A stretch of DNA of 64,000 nucleotides from Trichaptum fuscoviolaceum. Taxonomy: Eukaryota; Basidiomycota; Agaricomycetes; Hymenochaetales; Trichaptaceae. The stretch spans positions 682,001 through 746,000 of the forward strand of contig CAJSYZ010000004.1 of assembly GCA_910574455.1 (NCBI GenBank), read 5' to 3'. How positions within the stretch are numbered: position 1 is the first letter of the stretch; each line of letters starts with the position of its first letter. Under the pieces are notes generated by a model. It was not told the DNA's origin, made no database searches, and saw nothing but the letters and a program-made list of their open reading frames with translations. This document shows, piece by piece, positions 42,814 to 53,600 of this stretch. A program made the position numbers and the translations under genes.

Positions 42814-43415
42814 TCAGTTGGTGTCTTCGTTTGCTGGGGGAGTCGGAGTAACGGTTCGGCTTCCTTCTTCGGGTTCAACAGGGGGTGGAGTAATGGATCG
42901 GATGGATGCTTCGAGAGGTGGGCTGGCAACTCGGGTGGGTGGTTCAGAGTGTAGTAGGTAACAAATACACTTCCGTATTTCGGTTGCAACGTCCTGGGGT
43001 TGTCCGGGCCAATAAACGATTGATGTGAGGTTCAAGAGGGTTTCTCTTTCGGAGAAATGATCAATGGCGTTGTCAACTTTGGTGTGGCAGATTCCAATAA
43101 GGCCTTTGCGAAGGTAACAATCGGGAATGTATGGCTTTCCTTCGAACCAAAAGATGCCGTGTCGGTAGATCCAATTAATGGGGTCGTGTCGTATAGAGTG
43201 TAGACGGAGTTGGAGGTATTGTAGGTCGTATTTGGAGTTCTGTTGGATCGGATGAACTAATGCACTATTGACAAGGTGCTGATAGTTGTCTTCAATTAGT
43301 TGGTCGAAGTTGGGGGCGGGAGCGGGAGCTTGATTCGCCAGATTGATTAATCGGTTGTTGTAAGGTAAACCTAAGTCGTCTTCCTGTCCTTTGGAAAGTT
43401 TGTCTGAGATTTCCT
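42814..43415 (-). CDS. Family-D pre-gag frame with integrase-like zinc-binding module
   Basis: About 200 codons, open from after a TAG near 43417 to the TGA at 42816-42814, in the same frame as gag. The segment at about 42960-43210 reads INWIYRHGIFWFEGKPYIPD, then ICHTKVDNAIDH, IVYWPGQPQDV and KCICYLL. It parallels the integrase zinc-binding part of this element's own pol (VHFRNKIYVP, LHHDL...NHPG, YYWPRM, CAICQQM). Spacing is degenerate (C-x-C instead of C-x2-C). It could be a decayed or repurposed module. No ATG at its beginning; expression route unknown. Confidence 0.5.
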
Positions 43416-43912
43416 AAAGTGCTGGAAGGTCCTGGGACGGGTGTGGGGGTTCGTTCAGATGTTCGAAGTTGAGGGAAGGGACGTAGGGCTCGTTCTACGC
43501 TTGGGGGTGTAGTGATCGGAGGGTTGGAGTGATTCGGAGTTGCTGGAGGTAGTAATCTGTTGTGCTCAGATACTTCGTTCCAATGGTGGCTTGGGTTCTC
43601 GAAATCTGTTCCTTCCTCGGCGGAGTATGCGTAGGTTTCCTGAGTAACAGTGGGTTCTAATCGAGGGGGTACCAGTTGATCGTAGAGGCTTTCGTTATCT
43701 TCTTGCGTTCGATGTTCGTACTCGGAGTAGTCCTGTGGGTCTGTCCTGCTTTCGTCAAGTTCGGAGGGGTTGTGAGGGGGTGTGTCGGATTGGTATGAAG
43801 TGGGTTGTAAGTCGTAGATGGAGACGGGGTTAAGGATGTTGATCCTTAGTACGCCTGCCAACGGTAGTTCCGTGCGATCGGCGAGTAGTATAGTAATCCT
43901 CAGGTTGGGCAC
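43292..43912 (-). CDS. Family-D leader ORF (unknown, about 206 codons)
   Basis: Frame from a GTG at 43912 (VPNLRITILLADRTELPLAG) through an acidic, Ser/Thr/Pro-rich stretch to ...SSSRSRPQLRPTN. Overlaps the start of the following frame by about 120 nt in a different register. No ATG in frame and no recognised domain. Could be joined to the next frame by splicing or frameshifting, or be non-coding leader. Confidence 0.35.
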   Translation of the reverse strand: MPNLRITILLADRTELPLAGVLRINILNPVSIYDLQPTSYQSDTPPHNPSELDESRTDPQDYSEYEHRTQEDNESLYDQLVPPRLEPTVTQETYAYSAEEGTDFENPSHHWNEVSEHNRLLPPATPNHSNPPITTPPSVERALRPFPQLRTSERTPTPVPGPSSTLGNLRQTFQRTGRRLRFTLQQPINQSGESSSRSRPQLRPTN

Positions 43913-44502
43913 TTCCTCGGGTTATCAACCCTTTGAGCTACAAGAGTATGCGTGAGTGATATTAACGTCTTCGGATACCTTGTCCTTTCTGTCTTCCTAG
44001 GTTCGCTGGATAATCTGTTTCGATGTTCACCGTGTATTGCTGTCGTCTACGAGTGAGGGTATGCTTGTCTTCCGGCTGTTGCAGTTTCTGTGGTGGATGA
44101 GACCTTTCCCCTGCTTCCTTCTTCTCTTCAAGTTACGTTGGACGTGGCTAAGCTGCTTGAATGGGTCGCGATCCTCTGCTTCACGCTATCACCAACCAAA
44201 CGCGTAACAAGGACCGTAAATTCTGTCGTGAACCTGCTTAATTTCTGTGATTACTTGTCTGTCGCTTCCTTCCAAGTATAACACTGTATGCTTGGTGTAT
44301 TCGATCGTACTGTCGTTCGTATTCCTTTCGTTCCTATTTGATAGTTAGTAGACAAGGGCCAGTTGTAATACTTAACCGTCAATATTCCGGATTGGAATGC
44401 GTAGGGTGTACCGATTTATTCTGCTGTAGAATGTGGTAGAGCGTAGAGGGGGGTGTTTCGGAGTTGAGATCGATCTCAGATGAGAAAGAAGTCAATCCTA
44501 AT

Positions 44503-45051
44503 TGTTACGTTCACGGCTTCGATGGACTTATCACGGAAATGATAAGTGACCAAAGCGTTGTTGGGTGAAGTAGCAAGTACAGTATAGAGGGTCCGCTTTG
44601 TGAGGGTCTCTATACCGGAAGTCGTGGGTGAACAGAGTCTTTGGTACGTGATTGTAAAAGACTATAGGAGGATTGACTTAAGTGTCATCCTGGGGCGCTA
44701 TGTACATGGCCTTATATACTACAGAGAACAATAGAGTGGAGCAAGGAATGAAACTACATCATCGCGGGTCAGAAGTGGAGTGAGTCCGTCATAGTGGCTC
44801 TAATTAATGGAGGATGATGTCAGATCGGAGCATAGGTGGAGTAGAGTGGAGTAGGATGATGTATCATCGGAGTGGAAGGTCCTGGGGCTCTCGGAGTGAA
44901 GGTGGAGCGAGTGGAGCCATCGGAGTGTGGAGTCAATGATGAAAGAATGATGCAATGTGTGTACGCACATGCAGGTAGAAAGGGTGAGAGAAAAAGATGA
45001 GGGGGAACATAAACAATGTGTAAACAAGGGTAAGCAGCTTGATGCGTAACA
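44503..45051 (-). repeat. 5' LTR-D
   Basis: 549 bp, apparently identical to the 3' LTR. The element-sense sequence just after it (ATTAGGATTGACTTC) does not begin with TGG, so a standard tRNA primer-binding site is not evident. Confidence 0.95.
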
Positions 45052-47346
45052 GAATGGTGGAGGAGTGATAATGGCGAACAGCGGAACGAAGGTTTGTGCT
45101 AAAATGGCCCAAAAAAGTATCCAACCACTTATTGTCGAGGCAGCTTCCAAAACTTGGAACAACATATCCACACTTGCAAGACGGCTTTTCTATGCCAAGA
45201 CCTTAGCAGATTCAGCGGTGTGTTATTCGACATATTGTATCTTTCGTATCCATCCTTCTGATTAGAGTCACTAGTCTATTAAACTCCTTCCTATCCAAAA
45301 TGTTGTCGAGCAGCATGCAAATAAAGCCAAGGCGATAGTGCTTGGTCTGGTATACATGATCAATAACTCGACTTGGGCAAAGGATGATATTAGCATAATA
45401 TTTCAACTGGCCGCACCGTACGTCAGAGTAGCCGCTCTACGTATTCTCTCACTAATGAACGAGTTTCAGAGTGATATACGTTGTTTGTGATATCATTTCA
45501 AATGCACAAAGGCTAGCTGTGTCGCCGTTCCGCTCTGAAAAGGCTTTCATTGATAGGCTAGATTGCCAGATATCAGTCACCAGTGTACTTCTGAAGAAAA
45601 TTGAGGAGTTTCGTATTGTGCGTGTGCTATCTCTCATTCTCTGTGCTTCATCCTCACGTTCGACCAGTCGTTAGCCGCAAGGCTAAGTAAGACCTGTCCA
45701 CCCGAAGGTATGCTCTCCCTAGATTTTACCGTGCTACATAATCTAACTCTGCTACAGGATATCCAGAATTCTCTGCCGCAGAGATCGCACTTATATGTGA
45801 GCCCATCCTTGTGGGGAAGGGTGTTAATCTCGTTAGCAGCAACAAAGAGATGGAAGACTACGTTGAGAACACGCGTCAGGATGAAAGACAAATTGTCGAT
45901 GATATGGAATTGTCAGAAGTGACTGGAACAGAGCCGACAACCCCAAGAGCTGGCTATACAGCAGACACATCTTGTAAGTACTATGCCTTAATGCACTCCA
46001 TAACTTTATAGCTATTGGCTGATGGTGAGTCAGCCCTGAAGTCCCTGGAGTTGCCCTACTTTTCAGTTTTAGAAGAGTTGCAAGAGTGGATTGGAGAAGG
46101 CTCTTACGGAACCGTTTTGAAGATGAAGCTCAAACAGAGCACGGGATGGGTTTGTTGTTTATATGTATAGCAACGACATGAACTAATCGCTGAATTCAGT
46201 GCGCTGTCAAAAAGCCTGTCGTTAGACCGGGTGCCGCGAACGTTAGTAGGATATACGTTGCTCTCCTTTTCCAGATGACTTATTCTTTTACAAGCGAATC
46301 GAACGTGAGGCAGAAATCTGGCGGAAGCTAGAGCACAGGAATGTCCTCCCACTCCTAGGATATACTGTTCTCGAGCGCCACACCTTGCCCTCCTTAGTCT
46401 CACCACTTTGCGAGGATAATTTGGAACGCTATCTGCGTCGTTGGCGCAAGAATCCCGAAAGCTTTTTGGATAAAGCAAGTAGGCTCAGTGAGAAGTGCAG
46501 GTTCAAATTTGTGAGTTTGGTACTCCATGTATGTACTCTGTGTGCCTCTAATGACGCATACGAGCAGCTCGAAGACATCGTTAGTGGATTAGCATACAGT
46601 ACGAGCAATATTCTACCGCTTGAAGCCTGCTAACGCCTTGAACCTACCATCATACAGTGCATTACCTCGGTATCACTCATGGAGACCTAAGAGCGGTAGG
46701 TCTTTATGTTTTTGCCCACGTCCAATCTCAAATTGATGTACTGTAGGCGAACATCCTGGTCAGGAAAGAGGAAACAAGCCACGATTTCTATGCCGTTCTG
46801 GCAGATTTTGGCGTGTCCGACTCGATGGATGATGTCCAGGCCCGCACTCAGAATAGGACAACGGAGGGCCAAAAGACGAATGATGCGTGATTGAGTCCCG
46901 AACTATTGAGGGTACGCCCTAGAGCAGACAATCTAGCTCGCGTTTCTCAGAAAGGTGATATTTGGGCGTTTGGTTGTGTGATGCTCGAGGTATGTCTTTT
47001 CCAATGACTGTTCTTATGTTATCGTATTATCATACATTGACATACATTGAATAGGTTCAGTATGACACTGTCCCATTCGAGAAGTCTTTATCCCCTCTCT
47101 CAGACATTATAGTACACCAAGCTATTCCGGCGGACCAGAAAGACATCATAGGTCTCAGAGATTCGCACTGGGCTCTTATGCTGAGATGTTGGGACTACAA
47201 TGAGTCAACGAGAATTGGTATTGCCAAGCTGAAAGTCAATGTTTCACATCTTCTTCATTGTCTTTGATGTTGTAACTATTCTACAATTACTGTTTTTCTC
47301 GATACGAGCAGGCTGCCTTTGCAGATAATATTTAATTACGATTTTA

Positions 47347-48772
47347 TCAGAATATGCTCCCTGTTTCCAGATAACTCTGAAGCGAGTTCCTGATAATCCA
47401 AACCGGATTTCGTAGCTTAGGATCAATGGTCCAGCACAACTTGATTAATTCCCAGAGCTCATCATTGATGGTATCAGAATCTAGTTTCGAAGGATGATGT
47501 TTTGCTACAAGATGTCCCGTTATATCCTCTCCGTTAGACCAAGGGTCTCGACCAGTCAAAATCTACCGACACGTGAGCTAGAGATATCAAGCACACACAC
47601 ATGTGCGGATGACTCGCACCTCGAAAATAGTGCATCCCAATGACCATATATCTCCCTCGGTGGTTGGCATCGAGTAATCTATACCCCCTCCTTTTGAGAC
47701 GTACTCTGGCGGGGTCCATGCCATAGAGTTTCGTGCAGTTGTCTTGGCAATTACGAAAATGCTTGTGTCTTCTAACTTCGCCATCCCGAAATTCCCGATA
47801 GCCGCTACCAGTTCTCCGTCCTCCGTTCTCACGTAGATGTTTCTCTTGAAGGCAAGTACAATATGAGTTATATATTAATAGACAGCAAATGAGCGCAACG
47901 TACCCCTTTAATGTCTCTGTGGAGAACCTTTCTATCGTGATGGTGCACTAGCCCAGACTGACATGAGTAAGAAAGTATCGAAACAATGAGAATACTAACA
48001 ATACTCGATTCCAGAACAAGCGTCTGTGAGCTAGTGAACGATGGGGAGAAGATATCAAAGCAACAAGTTATGACTGGCGTGCTTTTTTTATATAAAACAA
48101 TCACTCACAAGCTTTACCCTAGTTCTCTCAGAAACTGCAGGCGACGTTTCACAAACAAAGGAACGTAGATCACCGTGCTGGTAATACTCAGATACGAGCC
48201 CAGGAAGAGTACTTGTGCCAAAGCCTTGTACAAATCCCAGAAGTTTGACAATATTTGGATGTCCGTCAACATTCTTCCATGTTCCGCATTCACGAATAAA
48301 ATACTTCGTTCATATAAGATATGTTATCATTTAGTTTCTCAGACAAGTGGAGGCGTAGTGAAATATCACCTTGTATAACCTGTCCTTACGATCATAATTC
48401 TGTAAAGCGTCCATTGCATATTGTTCCCTAAACAGCTTGATAGCCACAACCTAGAAACGCTTCAGAATACTGCACAAAAAGGAGGTAAGCTACGTAGTTA
48501 CCTTATTGTTATTTAGCCAAGCCTTGTATATCTCACATCGTCCACCACCAGCAACACATTCACTCTTTTTTATGTCTTCCGCATTGAGAACAGATACTCC
48601 CGCAATAGACCCCTTCTTGAGCTCTGAGGCTTCTTCAGCGCCAGCACTAGACTTTGATAAGAAGAGGGAATAGACCTTCGATCACTATCCTAGTAATATC
48701 CGAGAGGGCAGATAATGCTTTTTCACGTTCCTCTCGAGCTATATTTCGATGCGAGAAAGGGACATTGAGCAT
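47347..48772 (-). CDS. K4': paralogue of K4, probable pseudokinase (NFG)
   Basis: Exons 48772-48676, 48623-48502, 48450-48370, 48303-48109, 48030-48000, 47947-47904, 47844-47620, 47562-47347; 336 aa, continuous frame. Exons 2-5 have exactly the same lengths as in K4 (122, 81, 195, 31). N-lobe GGGRCEIYKAWLNNNK and VVAIK; catalytic loop VLHRDIKGRNIY (about 185-187 HRD); but IGNFGMAK in place of IGDFG (Asn about 208). TPPEYVSKGGGIDYS and DIWSLGCTIFE follow. Loss of the magnesium-binding Asp predicts a catalytically dead or very weak kinase, though the rest of the site is intact. Convergent with K2' (79 bp between stops), mirroring K4/K2. Confidence 0.83.
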
Positions 48773-49137
48773 GACAGGAGACAACGGCGAATCACTGCGC
48801 ACGATCGCACGATTACAAGGAGACTGACTAGCTTCAAGTTATGTTGAGAACGGCGGCCATCAATCGTGCTAGTCTAGGTCTTCGAAGGTCTTCCAACACG
48901 CTCCCTACCGAAACTGGAAATGTTTTCGTCATAGAATGAAGAGGCAATCAGAAGCTTCCACTGCCACTGGCATTGGGTGGAACGAGGCCATCAGCCTGAT
49001 CAATGCCCTTAATCTATACTATTAAGTAAGCTATTACGACGAGATTGCGAGCACGACGTAAGACTAGTCCACGGAGATATAGACAATTAGCCAGTAGGTT
49101 TCCAACGATAACTAGTTGCTCTCGATGAACAATAGTA
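48773..49137. other. Upstream region of K4', no gene seen
   Basis: 365 bp between the K4' start codon and a MITE; it presumably holds the K4' promoter. No frame or repeat recognised. Confidence 0.4.
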
Positions 49138-49942
49138 CAGTGTTTCACCACTCCTTGAAACACTATCAGTCCTTGAAACACTGCCATTATCTACGGAACC
49201 ATATCTCCGAGTATCTTCATTTTTTGTACATATACTTTGAGCACTTGAATGTAGATGCTGCTATTTTTCGGGATTTTAATTGGCTCTAGTTGTGCTGTTA
49301 TTCCATAGTTTATGTGTAAAATGGCCAGATATGCCATAATACACATTCATAGTTTCAATATTATAATTCTTCTACTGACTTGAGCATGGATGTAGTTTTC
49401 TCCGTGAGGTCACACCACAATATGCACTCTATCCTATGATTTACAAGAGGAATAGAAGGATGCATGAGTATCTGCAAGGCAAATGATTATTTCTGCGTGC
49501 GAGAAGGAGTAGCATATATGTTCCCACGATGCTTCAAGTTACCTCTCCGACTTCTTGACAACGTTTAATGAAGGCTCAAGAGCTTCACTTCACCATGGAT
49601 AGCTCTTAAAAACTCACAGAGAGGGAAGTCTACACTGGTGGTATTGATACCAATGAGAGTTATGAGAGATTCTATTCAGTAAATTGAAAAATGCTGATGT
49701 GAGTAGAGCTGTGACAGAGCATGTCACGGTGTTTCAAGGTCTGGTAAAGCGTGACATCTGGATAAAAAACAAGACCTTTGTATAACATTACTTCTGTTGC
49801 TTCTACATCTTTTAAAAGTTATGAAGACTGTGTATCATAAGCTTATCATCTTATATGTTAAGTTATAAAAGGACTCAAGTGTTGTGGGAGAATTAAAAAT
49901 AAGTAAACTCAAATAGGTGTTTCAAGGAATAGTGAAACACTG
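49138..49942. mobile_element. Tc1/mariner-like MITE
   Basis: About 805 bp with terminal inverted repeats CAGTGTTTCACYAYTCCTTG (then AAACACYTA) and flanking TA dinucleotides (49136-49137, 49943-49944). The interior is AT-rich without a transposase frame, with internal copies of TGTTTCAAGG. TA target and CAGTG-starting TIR fit the Tc1/mariner superfamily. Confidence 0.7.
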
Positions 49943-50484
49943 TATTAGTGTTGTGGTGAGCACTGAGGACGAGATTTTGTCGTATTTCGGGGTCCTTCAT
50001 CAGGAAAACTACTTTCTACTTAAAAGCGACTTAAGCGTGACTTAGATGTCCTGAGAGACTGACGACTGAATAAGGCAAGCTTTACTTATTCATGCATGTC
50101 CTCCCATTATTCAGGACACATTGGCTGAAATAAGGCAAGCTGGCTGAAATCAGAGCTCCAGCCAGCCAGTCAGTCAGGCCAGGCATTCAGGCAGTTCAGT
50201 CAATAAGTTATTATAAGTAAATAATCATATTACAAGTGTAGAATAAGTACAATAATAAGTAAACAAATATGTAAAAATGGCACTGCGACGCAAACATGAT
50301 AGCGTCCATGGCGCTCTCGCACAGCTCAAGGCGCACTGCCTCCGCATTGTATCATACAACGCCGAGATTTTGACGGCGAATTACTAGAGCCTTTCAATGC
50401 GCTTGGTGAGAGTTGCACTTTCGCCATTGGCGTCACTAGCAGACCATCCTAGAAGCGCGCCCAACGTTTAGGGCTATGCCTCTC
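49943..50484. other. Unassigned region with short CAGCCAGT-type repeats
   Basis: No gene recognised. At 50140-50200 there are repeated CAGCCAGC/CAGTCAGT/GGCAGTTCAG units. AATAAGGCAAGCT occurs twice (50070, 50133). A 36-codon ATG frame at 50277 is too short to call. Confidence 0.35.
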
Positions 50485-51300
50485 TATGACAGCATTTATC
50501 GACAAGTATTCGAGCTTTGAGGTTTTGCATGCTTTACGCAACTTTAGTGGAACATACATAACTTTTTTGTCTTTACGTAACTTGTTACGCAATTTTTGTA
50601 CGTAACTTTACACCTTTACTTACAGGTTTTAGCTTGCTACTCCTCACATTTTCAGCTCTCGGTAGTACAGCTCTGCCTTACGTAACTATCTGCAGCTATA
50701 CAGTGGTTCACATTAAGGTGTCTGTGGTTCAGAAAAGTTATACGTAACTTTTTTTTTGATACTATAGATATGTTATACCTTTCTGTACTGAAGCATTATC
50801 CTGTATACCTTTTAAATATATTTCTTTTTGTTGATTATCTTGTTTGGTTCCTTTTAATCAATAATAGTATTGCTGGAAATGTATAATATCTTATCTAGTA
50901 AATTTACGAGAGTTGTTATATGATATATACGATAACTGACTTTTTTAATTACTTGGGCAAGTGGGTCAATGGGTTTAGCTCCCCAACTCTGGTAAAGGTT
51001 GGCAGGCGGAACCCTTCCTGCTTTGTAACCTATCCAACAGGCTACGGGTTCAACTCAGACTAATGTAAATAACTTTTGTAATTGTTTTGTTTCTTTCGTT
51101 TTAAATAAAAACAATTCTTATGTATTATATCAGCTATGGAAATTGTAATACCGCTGAAAACAAAATAAGTGATAAGGGGGTGGGAGTGTAGGGAAGCCAA
51201 GAAGAATAAAAGAGTAGTAAAAGAATCAGAAAGAAGAGGAGAAACAGCAAAGGAAACTAATGAAAAACAACCAACAGCCTCAATTGTGGAGTCTTTGCGC
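50485..51300 (+). repeat. Long dispersed repeat E, copy E1
   Basis: Begins TATGACAGCATTTATCGACA like copies E2 and E3 and ends near CAGCCTCAATTG. Contains GTTACGTAA-rich stretches and a segment (50955-51060) with a tRNA-like look (GGGTTCAACTC near its end). Interior coding frames are not convincing. Sequences left of the start differ in all three copies, so this is a true boundary. Confidence 0.75.
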
Positions 51301-53119
51301 ACATTGCTCAAGAGAATCAATGGTTGTTGAGGCACCAGTACCAACTAAAATTCTAAGAATATACGATAAATTATCATAGGCCGTTCTACAAGTAATCAAC
51401 AATAAGCAAAATCAGTGTTTTTTGTCGAGATCCCCCAGGACCCCGACATGTCTAAGGCAATCCCGAACAGAATCCCATGTACTGAAACCCAGGATCGCGA
51501 CCTTGGCTAGATCCCGAAAGGATCCCCCGCTCTCTGATCCCGGAAGAACCTCTGCTTTGCCATGCATTCTCCTGCTAAGAGTTCTGCCCCGCTATGACCT
51601 CCTTGCCACTGCCTGTCCTCGCCCACGTCTCCTCGTCAGTCCCCCACCTCGTCCCCATGTCTTGATCCATCCCTAGCCCACCTCGTCATTCCCCCAACTC
51701 TAGGATGATCCCCTGCGCACTCCCCGCTCCCGTCATGCTCTTTTCCCCGCTCCAGCGAACCCCATACCTCGCCATAGTCCCGAGTCACTCACCATAGCCA
51801 TAGCCATAGCCATAGCTGCCACAGCCATAGCTATAGCCATAGCTATCCCGAGACCTCGTAGGTCCTCGACTATGCCCGGATACCAGATCCCGGCCTCGCG
51901 TCCACAGTCATGAAGTGCAGTTAGGAGATAGTTCCACTGCGTCCCAAGCCGACCTCTGTCTGGCCTTGAGTAAGCCAACACGACAGCAGTCAAGGATTGC
52001 TGTCCTGCAATCCTGCCCGGTCACGAACCCTGCCCTGTGCTTGTCCCGCCGCAGTGCCCTAGCTAACCCCTTCGACATCCCGTGCCTCCAGACCTGCCCT
52101 TGTTTGTCCCCAGCCTGCCTCGCCAGGAAACCCCACAGTGCCCACGAACACCATCCAGTGTTTGCTCTGACAGTCCCGCTCGAATCCCTGCACAATTCCC
52201 CGCAGGGATCCCCCGCTCGTTTCCCCGCAACCATTGCTCCTTTCCCCTTGCTCATTCCCGGTAGAAACCCTGCTTGCTTCCCGGTTGGAATCCCGCTCCT
52301 TTTCCCCGCATGATCCCAGTCAAAATCCCGCTCGTTTCCCGCTTTGCTTCCCGTCGCAAATTCTTGCGCAAATCCCCCGCAGGATTCCCACACTTAATCC
52401 CGTCGTGATTCCCATCACAACCCCCGCTAAGTCCCCGCTCTGATTCCCAAAAGAATCCCGCCCTGATTCCCGGTCGAACCCCGTCTCGATTCCCGAACGA
52501 ATCCTGTCGGGAATCTTGCTGGTTCCCCGTCGCCCACGGGAAACCCCTTAGCTTCCCTGCTTCTTGATGCTAACACCGTCTTGAGATAGCTCCAGGCGAT
52601 TGGCCTGGCCACGCACGTGCCAGCCAACTAGTCTTGCTAGTAGCGTCCTGTCCAGGCCCACAGACCTCGTTCCCGCCACCCTGTGTGCGGGATTAATCTC
52701 ATCGTCCGCAAGGACTCAAACCCTGTCCTTAGTCGCCCTGCCCCGCGCGCGCCTCGCGATTAGGCTTCATTACGATATTGAAGTGCCGGCCTCTTCAAGG
52801 TTGGTCCCTGATGATCCCCCGCAACCCTGATCCACGCCAGAAGTTGCCTGCAACTTATCCCAAGACAATGTATGCATTACATCCGCCCCCCACACTCATT
52901 ACCCTGCGGCCTGTGCGCCAGCCCTATATAGAGCATGACACGGGTGCGAGTCACCCGTAGGTACCTGTAGGTACCTGTGCCAAAATACCTGTGGTTACGG
53001 GACACCCGCATGCAGGTACCTATTTCCCACGGCTACCTGCGGATCCAGGTAGGTCTTTTTTCTGGCTCAGGTACCTGCACAGGTACTCACGGGTACCTGC
53101 ACAGTCACGTGCACTCACC

Positions 53120-53600
53120 ATGAGTGTGACGAACGCAACGATGTACCATTACTTTTATACATTCTACTCGACATGTACCATCCTTTTCGACGTCCTCGAA
53201 GCCGGCTACTACAATGACAACCTCGCGCCACTTCCGCGCCGGCTGCGCGCATGTCAGCGCCTGCGCGTCCGTCGTGTCTCTCTGCGCTCAGAGACTGCCC
53301 GCAAGTCCTTCGCCCACGCGGTTAACCACAAGACAGACGAGGCCGCGAGCTCGGTGATGCCGTTGCACGCCTGTGCATCACACTCAACTACAACCATCCA
53401 TCCAGATCAGATTCCACACCACTCCTTCGCACGTGCAGTCGTCGTTTGTCCCAACCTCTATGAGCTCAACATGTTGCTCTATGGCCGCGATGTGCTTGCC
53501 CAACGAACAGAGGTGCCGTTGACGCAGCGCGCGTGTGCAAGATGGTCCCATCATTCGATGCTGGCGACATCTTGGCGAAGATTAAGCTAGAATCGGTCAG
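53120..53600 (+). pseudogene. F-box-like gene fragment inside the hAT element
   Basis: One frame (from 53120) reads TILFDVLEAGYYNDNLAPLP, then HHSFARAVVVCPNLYELNML and LYGRD. It is similar at DNA level to 25900-25985 in element H (CGCACNNGCAGTCGTCGT, CCCAACCTCT). The remaining reading frames up to about 53970 overlap each other on both strands and are not convincing. Function not inferable beyond the F-box-like phrase. Confidence 0.45.

Larger units (their letters stand above)
34120..45051 (-). mobile_element. Full-length family-D Ty3/gypsy chromovirus, 10.9 kb
   Basis: 10,932 bp with two 549-bp LTRs that look identical over their whole length and a 5-bp target duplication GAATG (34115-34119, 45052-45056). 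Order on the - strand: 5' LTR, leader, two small frames, gag, pol with protease, RT, RNase H, integrase and chromodomain, then four further ORFs before the 3' LTR. Identical LTRs and an open pol indicate a recent insertion, possibly by a still active element. It is far longer than usual for a chromovirus because of about 2.4 kb of extra coding sequence after pol and about 1.1 kb before gag. Confidence 0.95.
33401..47267 (+). pseudogene. K2': paralogue of K2, split by a retrotransposon and with one stop
   Basis: Exons 33401-33421, 33480-33610, 33670-33817, 33880-33997, 34050-34119 joined to 45057-45091, 45144-45217, 45275-45417, 45470-45612, 45675-45707, 45758-45973, 46034-46149, 46200-46230, 46275-46510, 46565-46598, 46658-46695, 46747-46989, 47055-47267 give a 680-codon frame. 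The 10.9-kb family-D element lies within exon 5 between FLEW and WRSDN. K2 reads FLEWWRDD there, so the site is coding. Kinase part: IGEGSYGTVLKMK (about 397), CAVKK, THGDLRAANILV (about 524), LADFGVSD (about 549). A TGA at 46888-46890 (codon 577) stands where K2 has Trp in NDIWLSPEL. All other splice sites and frames are intact, so inactivation is recent. Confidence 0.85.

Noticed and set aside
43292..43912. Calling this leader frame an established Gag N-terminus
   Set aside because: No ATG and no recognised domain; kept only as a low-confidence feature.
45071..45265. Independent short gene starting at ATG 45071 (MANSGTKVCAKMAQKS)
   Set aside because: Lies across an exon-intron junction of K2' in the wrong frame; alignment with K2 shows the correct reading starts upstream of the retroelement.
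50277..50387. 36-codon peptide MALRRKHDSVHGALAQ...
   Set aside because: Too short and unsupported; possibly part of the unique interior of an E-bracketed element.
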